Below are positions 41,468 through 53,067 of a stretch of 64,000 nt of DNA, piece after piece. The DNA lies in the NCBI GenBank assembly GCA_025504975.1, contig JANUWI010000018.1, positions 682,001-746,000 of the forward strand, given 5' to 3'. Numbering within the stretch: the stretch's first letter is position 1; every line of letters begins with the position of its first letter. A program made the translations under genes and the position numbers. Source of the stretch: Plenodomus lindquistii (Eukaryota > Ascomycota > Dothideomycetes > Pleosporales > Leptosphaeriaceae). The notes beneath the pieces are model-generated. The model saw only the letters and a list, made by a program, of their open reading frames with translations, ran no database searches and was not told where the DNA came from.

Positions 41468-43795
41468 CTATTTGTGACTATACATGGTGTGTCTGTCCCT
41501 TAGTAACAAACTGTCGGCATAAGGCTCAACAGTTGTAGTACGTGTGAGCACGTCTGAATCCCGCTTTGACATAAGAGGCCACGAGTTCGACCGGTTCCTG
41601 GAGACCGCGTCTCCTTGAGTCCTCGGGGGGTCCATTGAAGGTAGGATCTGAGGCGATTCAGGACCACCAGCTTCAACATCTGTGGGTATTGAATCTGACC
41701 TTTTTCTTGGCCTTAGAGAACGTATCCATTCTACGACTCCGCCAAAGAGCTGCTCCCAGTAGAAGTACAGACAGGGAAATAGAGCAACGATGGCAATAAG
41801 CAAATAGAGGTTATTATGAAGAATTTTGGAAAAGAAGAACCCCAGCGCAATAAATATTGCACTATACCACGCAACGAGATGAAATATCTGGAAAGATCGT
41901 TGAGAGAAAGAAGTCCTCTGCCGCATTTCAGTGGAAGAGCGCGCCGAAGTTCCCCAGCCCGTCTGATTCATGGTAAAAAGAGCCCAGACCTTTGAAGGCA
42001 AAAGACCGAAGAAGTAGACGAAGCCGTAAATGCTGAAGAGTAGTATCCAGGGGTCCCGGCTGATGCAACAAGCGAGTGCAGATTTGAACAACGCCACGCC
42101 AAACCTGTTCTTACGTTAGCACATACAACATACATTGCATACATGTCAAAAGAATACTGACATTACAATCAACCAAACGACAGGAGATAAGGGGTGGTCG
42201 GCTGGGTTGTCGAACATGAAGCGAAAGACGGTGGCGATGAGGATGAAAGGGTATATCGTTTGGATGGTGGTCTCAACGAGCAGCCAAGGCGAATGGTAGA
42301 CGAAGCTTTTGGGAAACCAGAAGGCTTCTCGAAAGAAAGATTTGCTCCATCTAGTTTGCTGAGTGACCCAGCGCACGAAGACGGTGGGGGATTCGCTGTC
42401 GCACCATGTTCTATGGGTATAACGGGTCTGAAGGCCATGTCCAAGGAGCTGGTTGGTCAAATGGCGATCATCGCCGAACGTCGTGGGCTTCCCGCCAAAG
42501 CTTTGTAGGTTCCATGGTCCAAGGACGGTCTCAAGATCCGATGTACGATACATGCTCATTGGACCAGAGAGACAGCCGACACAGCGCCAAAGCGACTGGC
42601 ACGCTCGCTCGATGTTAAAAGCAAACCAGTATCGTGCCGCGCATAGCCTGGCTAGCAGAGATTCGCTGCGATTCCATATCTTGACGTCTGCTGTGATGCC
42701 CCCGATATCAGGTGATGAACGAAGTAAGGTCATCATTTCATCGAGAGCGTCTGAACGGACGAGCGTGTCAGAGTCCGTTGTGAAGATAGCATCGCGGGTG
42801 CGTTTGGCGTACATGGCCATGGCGAAGGCCGTAAACATGGCTGTACGCTTGTGGCCGTGAGGCTGCGCAAAGCACACAGCGTCGAGGCTATGGATGTTCC
42901 ATTTCGCATCCCATTCCAGGACGATCTCAACCACAGCCTGTCTAGCCGCAGCCAGTGCCTCGAGATGACCAGGCCGATTGCGACCGATAACCCAGTGACG
43001 AAAGAGTGCCCATCGACCGCGTGTGTCCTCGGGCACGTGGTTGAAGTAGGTGTCCCGGTGCACGTCCGCTAGCAAGAGTGGTAGGTGGATCAGGGGAGCC
43101 TTGAATGACTTGAATTCGTCGATGAAGGCATTGGCCATGTCCAAGTCCGGCTCGTCGTTCCCATCGACAACGCCGATGATGCATTTCGGGCGCAGATCCT
43201 GCTTTTGCAAACTGCGCAGGCATTCTCGCCACGCTTTTTCGTCCTCGCGGTAACCGACGACAGCGATCGATACCTGCGCCTCAGGATTGAGCACAGTTGA
43301 GTTTGTAGTCCTTGAGAAAGCCTTCTCCGCATCGGCCGTGTAACTGGCCACTTTCTTTGCGCGGTTTTTCACAATGCGATTGATATCGTGACGGTTGAAA
43401 AGCGCACATGTAAGCTGCACGAAATACTGGCTCATAAGGATTGCGCCATAGAGTCCGATCGACGAGAGTCCGAAGTCGACAAGTACGAGGCTGATCCCGT
43501 AGCCGGCGATAAGGGCAGCAATGAGTCCAAATGAGAACAGCACATTGAAAGTGGCCAGGAAGACGTTGACTTTCAATGGCTTCCGCGTAGGTGTCTCGAA
43601 CACTGTAGAGGAGTCGAAGAGGGTCGGCTTGATGCTAGCGACCGATGCATCTGGAGAAATTATTGAACCGGTGCTGATAGCCTTCGTTGAAGCTGTTGAG
43701 ATCTCAAGAGTATGATCCTTCGCTTCATGTTTCTCCACGTCGATCACGGTCGACATGCTGCTTTGGTGAAGCAACGTTGAAGAGTGAAGCTTCAA
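41468..43795 (-). CDS. Family 2 glycosyltransferase, hyaluronan/chitin synthase-like (FgGT2/Cps1-type)
   Basis: A processive membrane polysaccharide synthase. Two exons on the minus strand, 42162-43795 and 41468-42104 (57 nt intron), encode 756 residues from the first ATG, or 743 from the second at 43756. Two TM helices lie near residues 79-130. The GT2 core has D211 (VVDGND), D341-x-D343 (TTDSDT), GDD 441-443 and Q479-Q-T-R-W483, the UDP-sugar and polymerising motifs. At least four more helices follow, then a Ser/Arg-rich cytosolic tail. Related enzymes FgGT2/ZtGT2 are needed for hyphal growth on solid surfaces and plant infection; Cps1 of Cryptococcus makes a hyaluronan-like polymer. The next gene upstream on the same strand makes UDP-glucuronate, one hyaluronan substrate. 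Polymer identity is not fixed by sequence. Confidence 0.87.
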
Positions 43796-45349
43796 GGCCA
43801 GAAGATGGGAGAGTTAGAGATGAATGGATGAAATTCACATCGTGACATATATGCAGGATAACATTGCCGGCCGGAAGATCACCCCTTTGCCACTGATGGA
43901 AGATTTCAACGGAGGGGTCCAGAATACTGACTCCGTCGCAAGCTCGCCTTCGTTGGCCTGACCACTAGACTCAGAGCACCAGACTACCTAGAGCTTCCAT
44001 TTCTTGGCTTCTACGGCGCGATCAGTCGCCGTTAACGTTTGACTATCAAGATTCCCATGGTGAGCGTCATAAGCCAAGGTATCGGTCCGAAGTACCCGTG
44101 ACCCCTTCTCCGTCTGAGAGGGAGGAGGTGTTCCAGACGTTCACGAGCTTATGTTGGGGTACACTAGGATACGCCGGCAGCTGCGAAGAAACACTAGGAA
44201 GCCGACACTCTCCAGCTCCATGCCGGAAGCATCAGTGGGAGGCCATCCTGAAAAGGCAATAAGCTATCATTCATCCCTTGGATCATTGTCGACGTTCTTA
44301 GCGTAGTTCTTCTAGATGCAACCGGTCGGCCCACTTGAACAAAAGCCTAGCCTCGTCCGTAAACTAATGTTGGTTCCCGCTAGTCGAGTCATAGAAAATT
44401 CGTTCAGCGGCGCTACCCTCTACATAAGCTAGTGCCATTTCTACCAAACCAAAGACAACCGAAAGGGACAGCGCGGGACGGCTCCAACTCTCCAAAGTTC
44501 AGCTTCTAGTGCCAACCAAGGCCTAGTACGGACGTTAGAGCCATTTGTCAACCACATGCGATTTGTTCTAGTTGGAACATCTTCGGCACCATAGCTCCGT
44601 TAGAATTCGGACGGTCAATGGCGAGCATATTGGAGCGATCCATTGTTCGTGTGGCCAAATCCCGTGGTGTTCGCCCTTGATGCGAATAATTTATCAATTC
44701 GCCTGACTAGGACTCCACTAGATTCTTTTTTCCTGTGATTAGATTCCAAGGAATGTGCCAAGTGGCCCAAAGTTTTCAGTGTAAATTAGTAATGTCGCAG
44801 GCATGCTGAAGGTTGGGCAGACTGATCCGGGAGTGGACAGGGTATCTTGCATCAGGGCGTAGTTTTGTCATTCCTTGATTATCTCGTCCAGAATCTGAAG
44901 CCACTCGTCTCTGAGTTTTCTTGTCTCAAATGCCCTATCTCTATATTGTTAAGTCTTCAACCCAGCGCAGAAGCCTACAACTCCCATGCATGGAGCAGCG
45001 GGGATATAATGTAACCCCCTGAAAGGTTAAGCCTTTTGTGCACGCTTGTGCAGAGAGTTCAGGGGGTGTTCTCAGGGACTCACGAACCTGTTTATCTCTG
45101 GCTTATGTGTGGCTTTTGATGACTATGGATTGGACGAGTCAACACTTAAAGGGAGACATTATTCCTGTAGTTCTGCTGGAGTACTGTGTTTGAATACTCG
45201 TTTGTAGATCACAATTAGTTGCCTCCACCTGGATGTGGGAACCAGTTGGGACTGGGAACGTCGTAGAGGGTGTTATTATGTTATTAGGGGTATAATACTT
45301 AGAGACGAAATTTAAAACTACGCATGAATGGCAAGGTCGCGACAAAAAT
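43796..45349. other. Intergenic region between GT2 and UGD genes
   Basis: 1.55 kb upstream of GT2, without a supported gene. It holds a short perfect inverted repeat at 45014-45067 (separate entry). Otherwise no feature recognised. Confidence 0.45.
45014..45067. repeat. Short inverted repeat (10-bp arms)
   Basis: ACCCCCTGAA at 45014-45023 and its reverse complement TTCAGGGGGT at 45058-45067, with a 34 nt loop. It could be a hairpin or the remains of a small element; a weak second TIR-like partner (GGGGTATAATACTT) lies near 45286-45300. Confidence 0.5.
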
Positions 45350-47391
45350 TCATGAACTCAAACCCTTTCCAATGCCACGAATCCGGAAACCCAATTGCTC
45401 CATGCGAGGACTTTTTACAGCGTTGCGACCTTCAAATATCCATCGTGGCTCTCGCATGAGAGTGGAGACCTCTTCCCAATCCACTGCCTCACCTTTCTTC
45501 ATGCCAATCTCCACGCAATGGGGACACCCCAAGGGACATTTTGTCTGATTGCTCATCCTCTTCAGTACATCATCATCATCATCGGTAACGTCACGACCCC
45601 CTGAGACAACCTTTGAGATTTCGATGATATCCAGCTCGGAGAACTTGCGCTGGTGGAGCCAGTTCGGAGCGTTAAATATCCCCAGCCCTTCAGGCGATTT
45701 GGTGTTCTTGAGTACTGGTCTGGTCGGGACATCGAGAGTCGGGTAGCGAAATTGCTCCCACTGAGTGACCACGCACACCGCACTTGCATTGGTAACAGTC
45801 TCCCGCCAGTGATCTCGAACTTTGATGCGTGACATTTGCTCATCACTGAGGCCCAATGCGCGGATCTCATGCTCGATCCCTGCAGTTGCGCAGCCGGGGT
45901 CAAAGATTGAGATCTCTGCAGGCATCTCAGCGGCCAGGTCGGCAATGAGATGTACGGCTACACTGTTGCGGGTGTCGTTTGTGTTCTCCTTAAAGGCGAA
46001 ACCGAGGATTGCGATCTTCTTGCCTCTCAAGGATCCGTTGAGAGAGCGCACGACCTTTTTGCCAAAACGTTGTCTCTGGTACTTGTTGATGTTGAGCACT
46101 CCCATCCAGTAGTCTGCAACTTCGTCTAGATGCAAACTTCGTGCCATGTAGCACAAGTTTAGGATGTCCTTCTCGAAGCAAGAACCGCCAAATCCTACAC
46201 CGGCCTGCAGGAATCGGCTTCCAAGGCGAGAGTCTGACCCGAGACCAAGGCTGAGTTCTTCGACGTCTGCGCCGAGCTCTTCACACAGAGCGGAAACAGC
46301 ATTGATGCTAGAAATTCTCTGGGCCAACATTGCGTTAGCCACAAGCTTTGTAAGCTCGGACGACCACGTATTGACTGTTATAATTTTGTCTCGTGGTACC
46401 CATCCGGCATAGACACCCTTCAGGGCTTCGGCGGCTAGCAATCCACTTGGAGTAGTTGCACTACCGATAAGAATACGATCAGGATTCATAAGGTTCTCGA
46501 CTGCACAACCTTCTGCAAGGAACTCTGGGTTGTTGAGGATTTCAAACTGAGCTTCAGGTCGGTGGAAGTCAAGCTGCGAAGAACTCGTTAGTCAAAGGAT
46601 CATGTGTAGTCAAGAACATGCGTACTTACAATTTCGCGGATCATATTCGCAGTGCCGCAGGGTACGGTGCTCTTCTCCACTATGATCGCGTTTTGACGGG
46701 CATGCTTTGCAATCATGCTTGTGGCACTCTCCAGGATACTGAGATCTGCAGTAGCACCGCTACCAACGCCGAATAGCTTTGTGGGTGTGTTGACACAAAT
46801 GAAGACGATGTCTGCGCTTGCGATGCACTCTTCAACTTTTGTCGTGAAGGTCAAGTTTGATGTCCGCCTGGGGATGCTGACAGTACCAACCCCGGGCAGA
46901 TTAACGATTGATGCCCTGGTACCGTCTCGAGCAATTCGAACAATCTTTGGTAGACCCTTCTCATGGATAGGGAGATGAGGAGAGTTCCATGCCGCAACCT
47001 TTTCTTCGCTCAGATCAACCACATTGACTTGGATATGAGGATTGTGGTATGCAACTAGAGCCGCTGTTGGGCCACCTATTAGAAGTAAGCATTAGTACAT
47101 GTGTTGTTTCTCTCAGAGACCATCTGCTCTGCAGGGAGTGAGGATGGAAGGCAGAGGCCACATACCGACGAAGCCAGCTCCAACGAAGCAAACACTGTCG
47201 ACTTTTGGGTAGGATGGCACATCGTCTTCCCCTCGAAAACGAAATTTTGCCAATTTGGGGAAGAGCTCTTCTGATACGCTGCTAGGGCTGGTTGGACACG
47301 AACTTGCGGGAGAATCATATGAGATTGGGAACCCTGGTGAGGTTGGAGAGCATGGGCTACTCGGGACAGATGAAGAAGAAGATGTAGACAT
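45350..47391 (-). CDS. UDP-glucose 6-dehydrogenase
   Basis: Oxidises UDP-glucose to UDP-glucuronate with two NAD+. Three exons on the minus strand, 47166-47391, 46630-47075 and 45350-46573 (introns 90 and 56 nt), encode 631 residues. I start at MSTSSSSS (47391) rather than an ATG 30 nt upstream. A ~65-residue Ser/Pro-rich extension precedes the Rossmann loop VCFVGAGFVGGPTAA (68-82). Further marks are VNTPT, STVPCGT, NPEFLAEG, the catalytic Cys C356 in GFGGSCFEKDI, and GFAFKENTNDTR in the C-terminal domain. The protein is longer than the ~470-residue core because of an ~80-residue tail holding a CPLGCPHC cluster, a possible metal site. The dehydrogenase and the GT2 gene lie on the same strand 1.55 kb apart. 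Confidence 0.93.
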
Positions 47392-48863
47392 GGTGAAGAA
47401 GGGTAGACAAATGTCAAGCAAATGAATGATATCCAGTCAAGGATAGGTGATGAGCCTCAATGTAGAAGAAGCTGTGGATAGAGCGAATGTCCTGAAGAAG
47501 CTGCCTGTTGTGTTGTCTCCAGAATGCTTCGGGTGTTCATCTTATATCTTCTTGTTCATGGACAGTTGTGTAAGCTATAACTAAGAAGGTCCTGCTTAGC
47601 CGCAGTAGACTCTCTCATCGTCATAGCACCATTTCTCAGGGTAAACTAGGCAATATTGGAGGAACAACCGATTGAGCTCCGTGTTCTAGCTCTCGATGAG
47701 CTTGTTCAATCCGGAGGAGGCTTAGATCTCGTCACTCGGTCTCTCTATCGGTGCATTGGCAAGCTTGGTGTCGCGAGTCTACTCCTCATAATCGGCTTTA
47801 CTAGGGCTGGTATGGGGTTCTCCGTCAGTTACGCTTGCCAAAAGCCAAGATGAACAATTTTCAATCTCAAATTTGAAATCAGTCTACCGTTGTGTCCTTC
47901 ACCTGGCCCTACTATTCCGTTGCACATATCTTGGTGTGCGTGACGTATGGGGAAGAAGCCCTACTGCGCGATCCACACGGATTATTGCCACAGAGCCTAG
48001 GAAAGATCAATTCTCCTCCCGTTACTCCAAACGAAGCCCGTGCACTTTAGCAGCCGGTGGCACCTGTCAAGATCATCGCTAGTCAAAACCAACTCAGCCA
48101 CGTTTTCCAAAATATTTGTGGTCCTGAAGGGTACCACTACAGTGGGTGTTCCAATACTTGGCGTTTCTGGAGAGTCTTTGCCTGGACACGGTCGAGATTC
48201 AAGAGAGCGAGTCGCAGAGGTCCAGAGCACTAGCGTACCGAACGTCAGCTTACATGATCTGGACGCATTAGGCGTAGACTTACATCTACCTGCAATTGTC
48301 ATGTATTGGTTGATATCCGCTACGGCGAACAGATTTTGCGTTCAGAGTGGCGTAAAGCTGCTCTTGGACAAGAGGGAGGAAAAGTCCCTGCTGTGATTGG
48401 TGGAACATGGTAGGTTTACGCCTGGCAGAGGTGTGACCGCAATGCGGCGGAGTATTGGCATCGTTGCGTTGTGTTCACGGCCGTATACCCTACCAAGACA
48501 CTTTGAAGATCATAGTAATTGTGCACGATGTCTCCGCGTGGCTGTGTGGTTGCTTGGCATATACCCATGGTACTGATCCTGCGCTCGAACAAGAACGCGT
48601 CTCTTGGGTTATCAAACATACTCTGTCGGGGCAATCTTCCAAGATTGGCCTTTAGAGACGGCGCTCTCGAACGACAACGTGCGACTTGCAAGGCCTCTTG
48701 GCGATGCCGCCCAGCTGAACGATTTGTGTTCAGAGTACTCTTTGTCATCAGCGCGAAGGCGAGCATATAGGTTATAGCAGATCAGACGCAAATACCCAAA
48801 TCTAAATTCATTCACTGCTTTTACTGCACAACGTACCTACCATCACATCTACTTCTTTGCGTC
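47392..48863. other. Divergent spacer between UGD and the GH16-like gene
   Basis: 1.5 kb containing the UGD promoter and whatever drives the GH16-like gene. Open frames of up to 118 codons have no family support. I looked here for a signal-peptide exon for the GH16-like gene and found none. Confidence 0.45.
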
Positions 48864-49796
48864 ATGTATCAAGTCCAAGACTGTGACTGCGGTTATACCG
48901 ATGTCTCCGACCCTACGAGAAGCGTGTTCAACAGCCTCTTTTTCGTCGACTTCAAGAACACCACCAAACGTCAATTGGAGGAGTCCTTCCGAATCTCAAC
49001 CTATCCAGTCCGTCACAATGTCTCCGAGGCCCTCACCAGAAACTACACTCTGAGCAACACCAACCTCTCCCAAGCGGGGCTCAATCTCACTGTCTCACCT
49101 CGAGTGGGCGACCTCGTTCCGAGCGGCGGCATTGTCAGCAAGTCCACAGCCTTTGGATTTGGCTCTTACCATATCAGTTATCGTACTACCAATGTGCCGG
49201 GCACAGTGGCCGGCTTCTTCACCTACAGGGACGAAAACTCTGCAGTGGATGCGGAGTACCTTAGTTGGGATCCTAATCCCTCTATGCTGTATTCTGTCAA
49301 GCCTCAGATCTATGAACCGAACGGAGTGGCATCCAACCTGACCTTCCGTCGCGAGCGCTGGACAGGTGCCAAAGGCACCTTTTCTCAAAAGTTCCACGAC
49401 TGGTCTTTCGTGTGGCTCCCTGAAGTCGTCCATTTCGGTCTCGATGGAAATTACACCACGGCTCTCAGGACTAGAGTCCCCTCGCAGCCTGGTCACCTTG
49501 CTCTAGGGCACTGGTCGGATGGGAATTCACACTTCTCGCGTGGACCACCGACGCAGAATGCGGTCTTGACCGCGTCCCATGTCTGGGCTGTTTACAACAA
49601 CTCAAACACCACTCTCACTTGCCAAAAGACCCAGACGGCTTGCAATGTCTTGGATGGCAAGATCCAGGTATCGAGGAGTACTGGACACGGCGTAGTGTCT
49701 GTTGACTCTTCAACAAGCGCAGCACCTTTTACTGGTCCAGCGATGTCAAGCTGGGCTCTCCTATTGGTCATCTTGTCGTGGTTTCATGTTTTGTAG
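48864..49796 (+). CDS. GH16-like (concanavalin-A fold) protein with degenerate active site and GPI-type tail
   Basis: 310 residues in one exon. The beta-sandwich is recognisable by YQVQDCDCGYTD at the start, SYHISYRTTNVPGTVAGFF, KPQIY, FHDWSFVWLP, VHFGLDGNY, HWSDGNxHFSRGPP and WAVYNN. The active-site strand reads A127-V-D129-A-E131-Y-L in place of E-x-D-x-E, so the usual nucleophile Glu is Ala while the acid/base Glu remains. A hydrophobic C terminus (SSWALLLVILSWFHVL) after a Ser/Thr/Ala-rich stretch is a GPI-anchor signal. Yet the frame begins right at the first domain strand, with no signal peptide and no upstream exon I can find. Either the gene has lost its 5' end or a distant first exon was missed. 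Relatives act on cell-wall beta-glucans; this one may only bind glycan or be decaying. Confidence 0.72.
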   Translation: MYQVQDCDCGYTDVSDPTRSVFNSLFFVDFKNTTKRQLEESFRISTYPVRHNVSEALTRNYTLSNTNLSQAGLNLTVSPRVGDLVPSGGIVSKSTAFGFGSYHISYRTTNVPGTVAGFFTYRDENSAVDAEYLSWDPNPSMLYSVKPQIYEPNGVASNLTFRRERWTGAKGTFSQKFHDWSFVWLPEVVHFGLDGNYTTALRTRVPSQPGHLALGHWSDGNSHFSRGPPTQNAVLTASHVWAVYNNSNTTLTCQKTQTACNVLDGKIQVSRSTGHGVVSVDSSTSAAPFTGPAMSSWALLLVILSWFHVL

Positions 49797-52700
49797 TTTG
49801 AGTGTGAGCTGCTTCAGTTGATCTCATGTACAGTTGATTTTATGTACCTAGCAATCCAAGGAAAGCCTCAAGGCAACTACAATGATCCAATGTGAATGGG
49901 TTGACAGGCAAGAACAGTGAGGAAATTAGTCATCGACGCAAACATGTTAATCGTTCCGCAACCGTAAATGAATGTTTTAAGCTACTGAAAATGAGGGACC
50001 CATGAGGAGCTTACCTAATCATCCAGGTGCATATCTCATTGGCCCACAGCTTTGCCTTAGTCAGACTCTTTGTGTGCTAGTCAATATCCTCGCTGGTCTA
50101 GATTGCCGGATCCTGCTACTTCGCCGGTCACGTCAAACCTGATGCAACATGAGCGGTGCCTAGCACAGTGTTTCCGTGAAAAGGCCGGATTGACATGGGC
50201 CGGAGAGATCGCGAGCGACGAAATAAGTTGTTGAACACGAACATCTGAGAATTTAGAAAGCAAAGAAGCCAATGCTTATACCACATGTCTGTCCTAAAAG
50301 CCAGCATGAGGAGGCGTTCTCCAGATAAACATTCAGCCACTGACAGCCAGGACCGTCGGGTTGTGGGTCCAGATGCTTGTTTGAACCTGAGGCAGCCCCG
50401 CACTTTGGCCGGTTGCGGTAATGCATTAATTTGGTCTAGCAGTGGCGTTCCACTGTTGAAGACGTGGTGGAAACTACCGCGTGACTACTGCTTAGCGCCA
50501 TCTTTGAATCGGTGCGAACCATTGCTAAGTTCATGCGTAGCGGACAGGGCGCAGCGGACATTCCCTAGCCTCCGGGAGTCTGTGCTGGCCCCCGCTAGGA
50601 GCGATGCTGTCGAACTGTTGGAGTCAGTAAAGGTGCGACTCCAAAAAGCCGTTGTGGAACTTGCCGGGATGCCGCGAGGCTGTACATTGGATATGGGGCT
50701 GGCGCTTTTACGTCAATCCAGTGAGCCACTGTTGAGAGTGGAGTCTTCCTCGGTTGCGTGCGGAACAGACGCTTGCACCTCTGTCGAGGCGTTGAGTTGT
50801 GTATTGTGAGAGGGTATAGGGCGCATCTTTGTTAGTGCTGGTTTCTCAAGGGACTTTGGTGCATCAAGCTCAATGATCGTCGCTGTGCGGTGCCTGCAGA
50901 TCTGCACGTGGGTGACATGAGGCTGGGAGTCCCCGAAAACGTAGATCTTCTACCCGTCACTCCAAAAGCAAGAGAAGCCGAGCTCTGTCGACGTCACGTT
51001 GTCCGCAACAAGCAAGCGTACCATCCCTGGTTGCCAGGTACACGTAATGCGCTACGGGAGATTCATCTGTGGACTCTTCGGTAGAACTCAACGGTCTAGA
51101 GTATAATGCAGACCATCAATGCAAATTTGGGTCAACCAAAGTTCAAGAGTAAGATCGAATTCTGAATTCCGATCTCCCGCCTTCCCACGCTGCACGGATG
51201 CAAACCCACATTGCCGATGAGACCCCTGACTACAACAATTGAGGGTCTGTAACCCAATTGCGCCACCTGCCCAACGCATGAGACGCTGTCAACAAGCCGT
51301 CTCACTGTCCTGTTCTCGCCGGCATTTAGCGATGTCAACTCTTCTCTTAGGTTCAACGCCGTGCACCTAAGCTAGTAGTTAAGCTGGTCAATAGACAACA
51401 TTTGTAAGAGCTTGCTTCAAGCCCAAGCCCAAGCTACTAACATGCATTCCTGGAGAAGCGGGAAAGGCTACACATATCTTGGCAGCAGAGGGGGCGCAAG
51501 ACTTGCATCGGAGAAGGCCTCGGTCTGATATTCCCAATGCCGTGTGGAGCACCGAAACCGGAGCGCAAAAGCAAGCTCATGTCGCTCGGCAATTTGGACC
51601 GGACGGTATATCTCGGCTCTCGGCTGAACGCCACTTCTCATACTAACCTGATGCAGGAAACTTTGCTCGTAGAGTAAGTTGTATGTGTAGTGGTTAAACC
51701 GTGGGACTCGGAGTAGAAAGTTTCTCTCACCCGGCCTGTACGGCCGACGGGCGCTTTTTGAGACGTGCGGTTGAATCCAACGCGTTGCATACCTGCATTC
51801 GAGAACCAACAGTAGCTTGAGGTAATGCAGTAGCGAGATACATCATTGCTATACGGAGCACAGGGCGGCTAGTATGAACACTTACCCCCGCTCTACGACA
51901 GTGGTTGGGCTCGTATTCTGAGATTTTGAGTATCGCGCTGCTTGAGGACAAGGACAAAGACATACAAACACTGCTGGAGGTTGTTGCGAGAGCCTACACT
52001 GACAGAGCTTGACTGCATCTCAATGGCAAATCAGTCGTGGGAAGTTGAGTCCTCTTTGACTAGGATCCAGTTAGCGGTAGCGTGCTTACACTGGCATGAG
52101 AATTGCCAGTGTCGTAAAACATGTAATCGCAGTTTCAAGAACCTGACAACAAAGTATTTTCTTGCGTGCATGCCAGTACTACGGAAAACAGAGAAGAAAT
52201 GACACCGTTACTGTTCTTCATTTGCACGTGTTATACCTCACTCATATGTGTCCAAATTCCCAAGTCCCATCTCTAGATTTACCAATAATCCTTCACATAG
52301 CCAGAGGAAAGACAGCCCCCGGCGACAAGGTCGCGAGCAAAACAGACAATTCTATCCGGCTACACGTTACACCAGAACTCTATCATTCCTGCTGCATAGT
52401 AACAATGATCATTCACCACACCCATCTCATTCCTCCGTCATGGCCGCCCCTCGTGCTCTAACAACTCCAACACTTCACAAAACCACACTCACAACTTTTC
52501 ACCTAACACACAAATGGCGCAAACCCTACTGCTCTCCTCACAGGGGCTCACAAATATCCCGAGATAATTGTTGCTCAAGAACGTATTCAGAGATGAGACA
52601 CGGGACCACGGTTTACTAAAGGCACGTGAAAGATGAACAATCACCTTCTCCTACTGCAAGTTCAGTGATCAATGAGAAAGCTTGTCGAAGCACCGTCGAT

Positions 52701-53067
52701 GAGTGGGATCTTGATGAGAGTGGTGGACTGGTGGTTCATCACATGCTTCACCCTGTAGTCTATCTCGACCACGCTTAATAGGATACGCACACACTCTGGT
52801 GTCACAGATAGCAATAGCAATGACAATATGTCAAGCGATCCAGTAATCCTACCAAAAGCAGGACATGTAGACACCATCACACACTGTCCCGTACCACACA
52901 ACGCGCGTACCCATCACATCGCCCTCACCCATCATCATCGCATGTTCCTCTCCACCCAAAACGCACACACATTCTGCGAACCGTGAGAATCCATGGTCGT
53001 AAAATTAGTAGCTCTATACACTACTACACAACAAAAGACCTTCAATCCCCACAACCGACCCCCTACC
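49797..53067. other. Gene-poor region
   Basis: 3.3 kb with no supported gene. A 174-codon plus-strand frame at 50285-50809 is the longest but shows no domain, poor start context and mixed composition. The right third is A/C-rich 3' flank of haspin. No repeats or RNA genes recognised. Confidence 0.5.

Noticed and set aside
50285..50809. 174-codon plus-strand frame
   Set aside because: No domain, signal peptide or splice context, and uneven composition; could be a chance frame in a gene-poor region.
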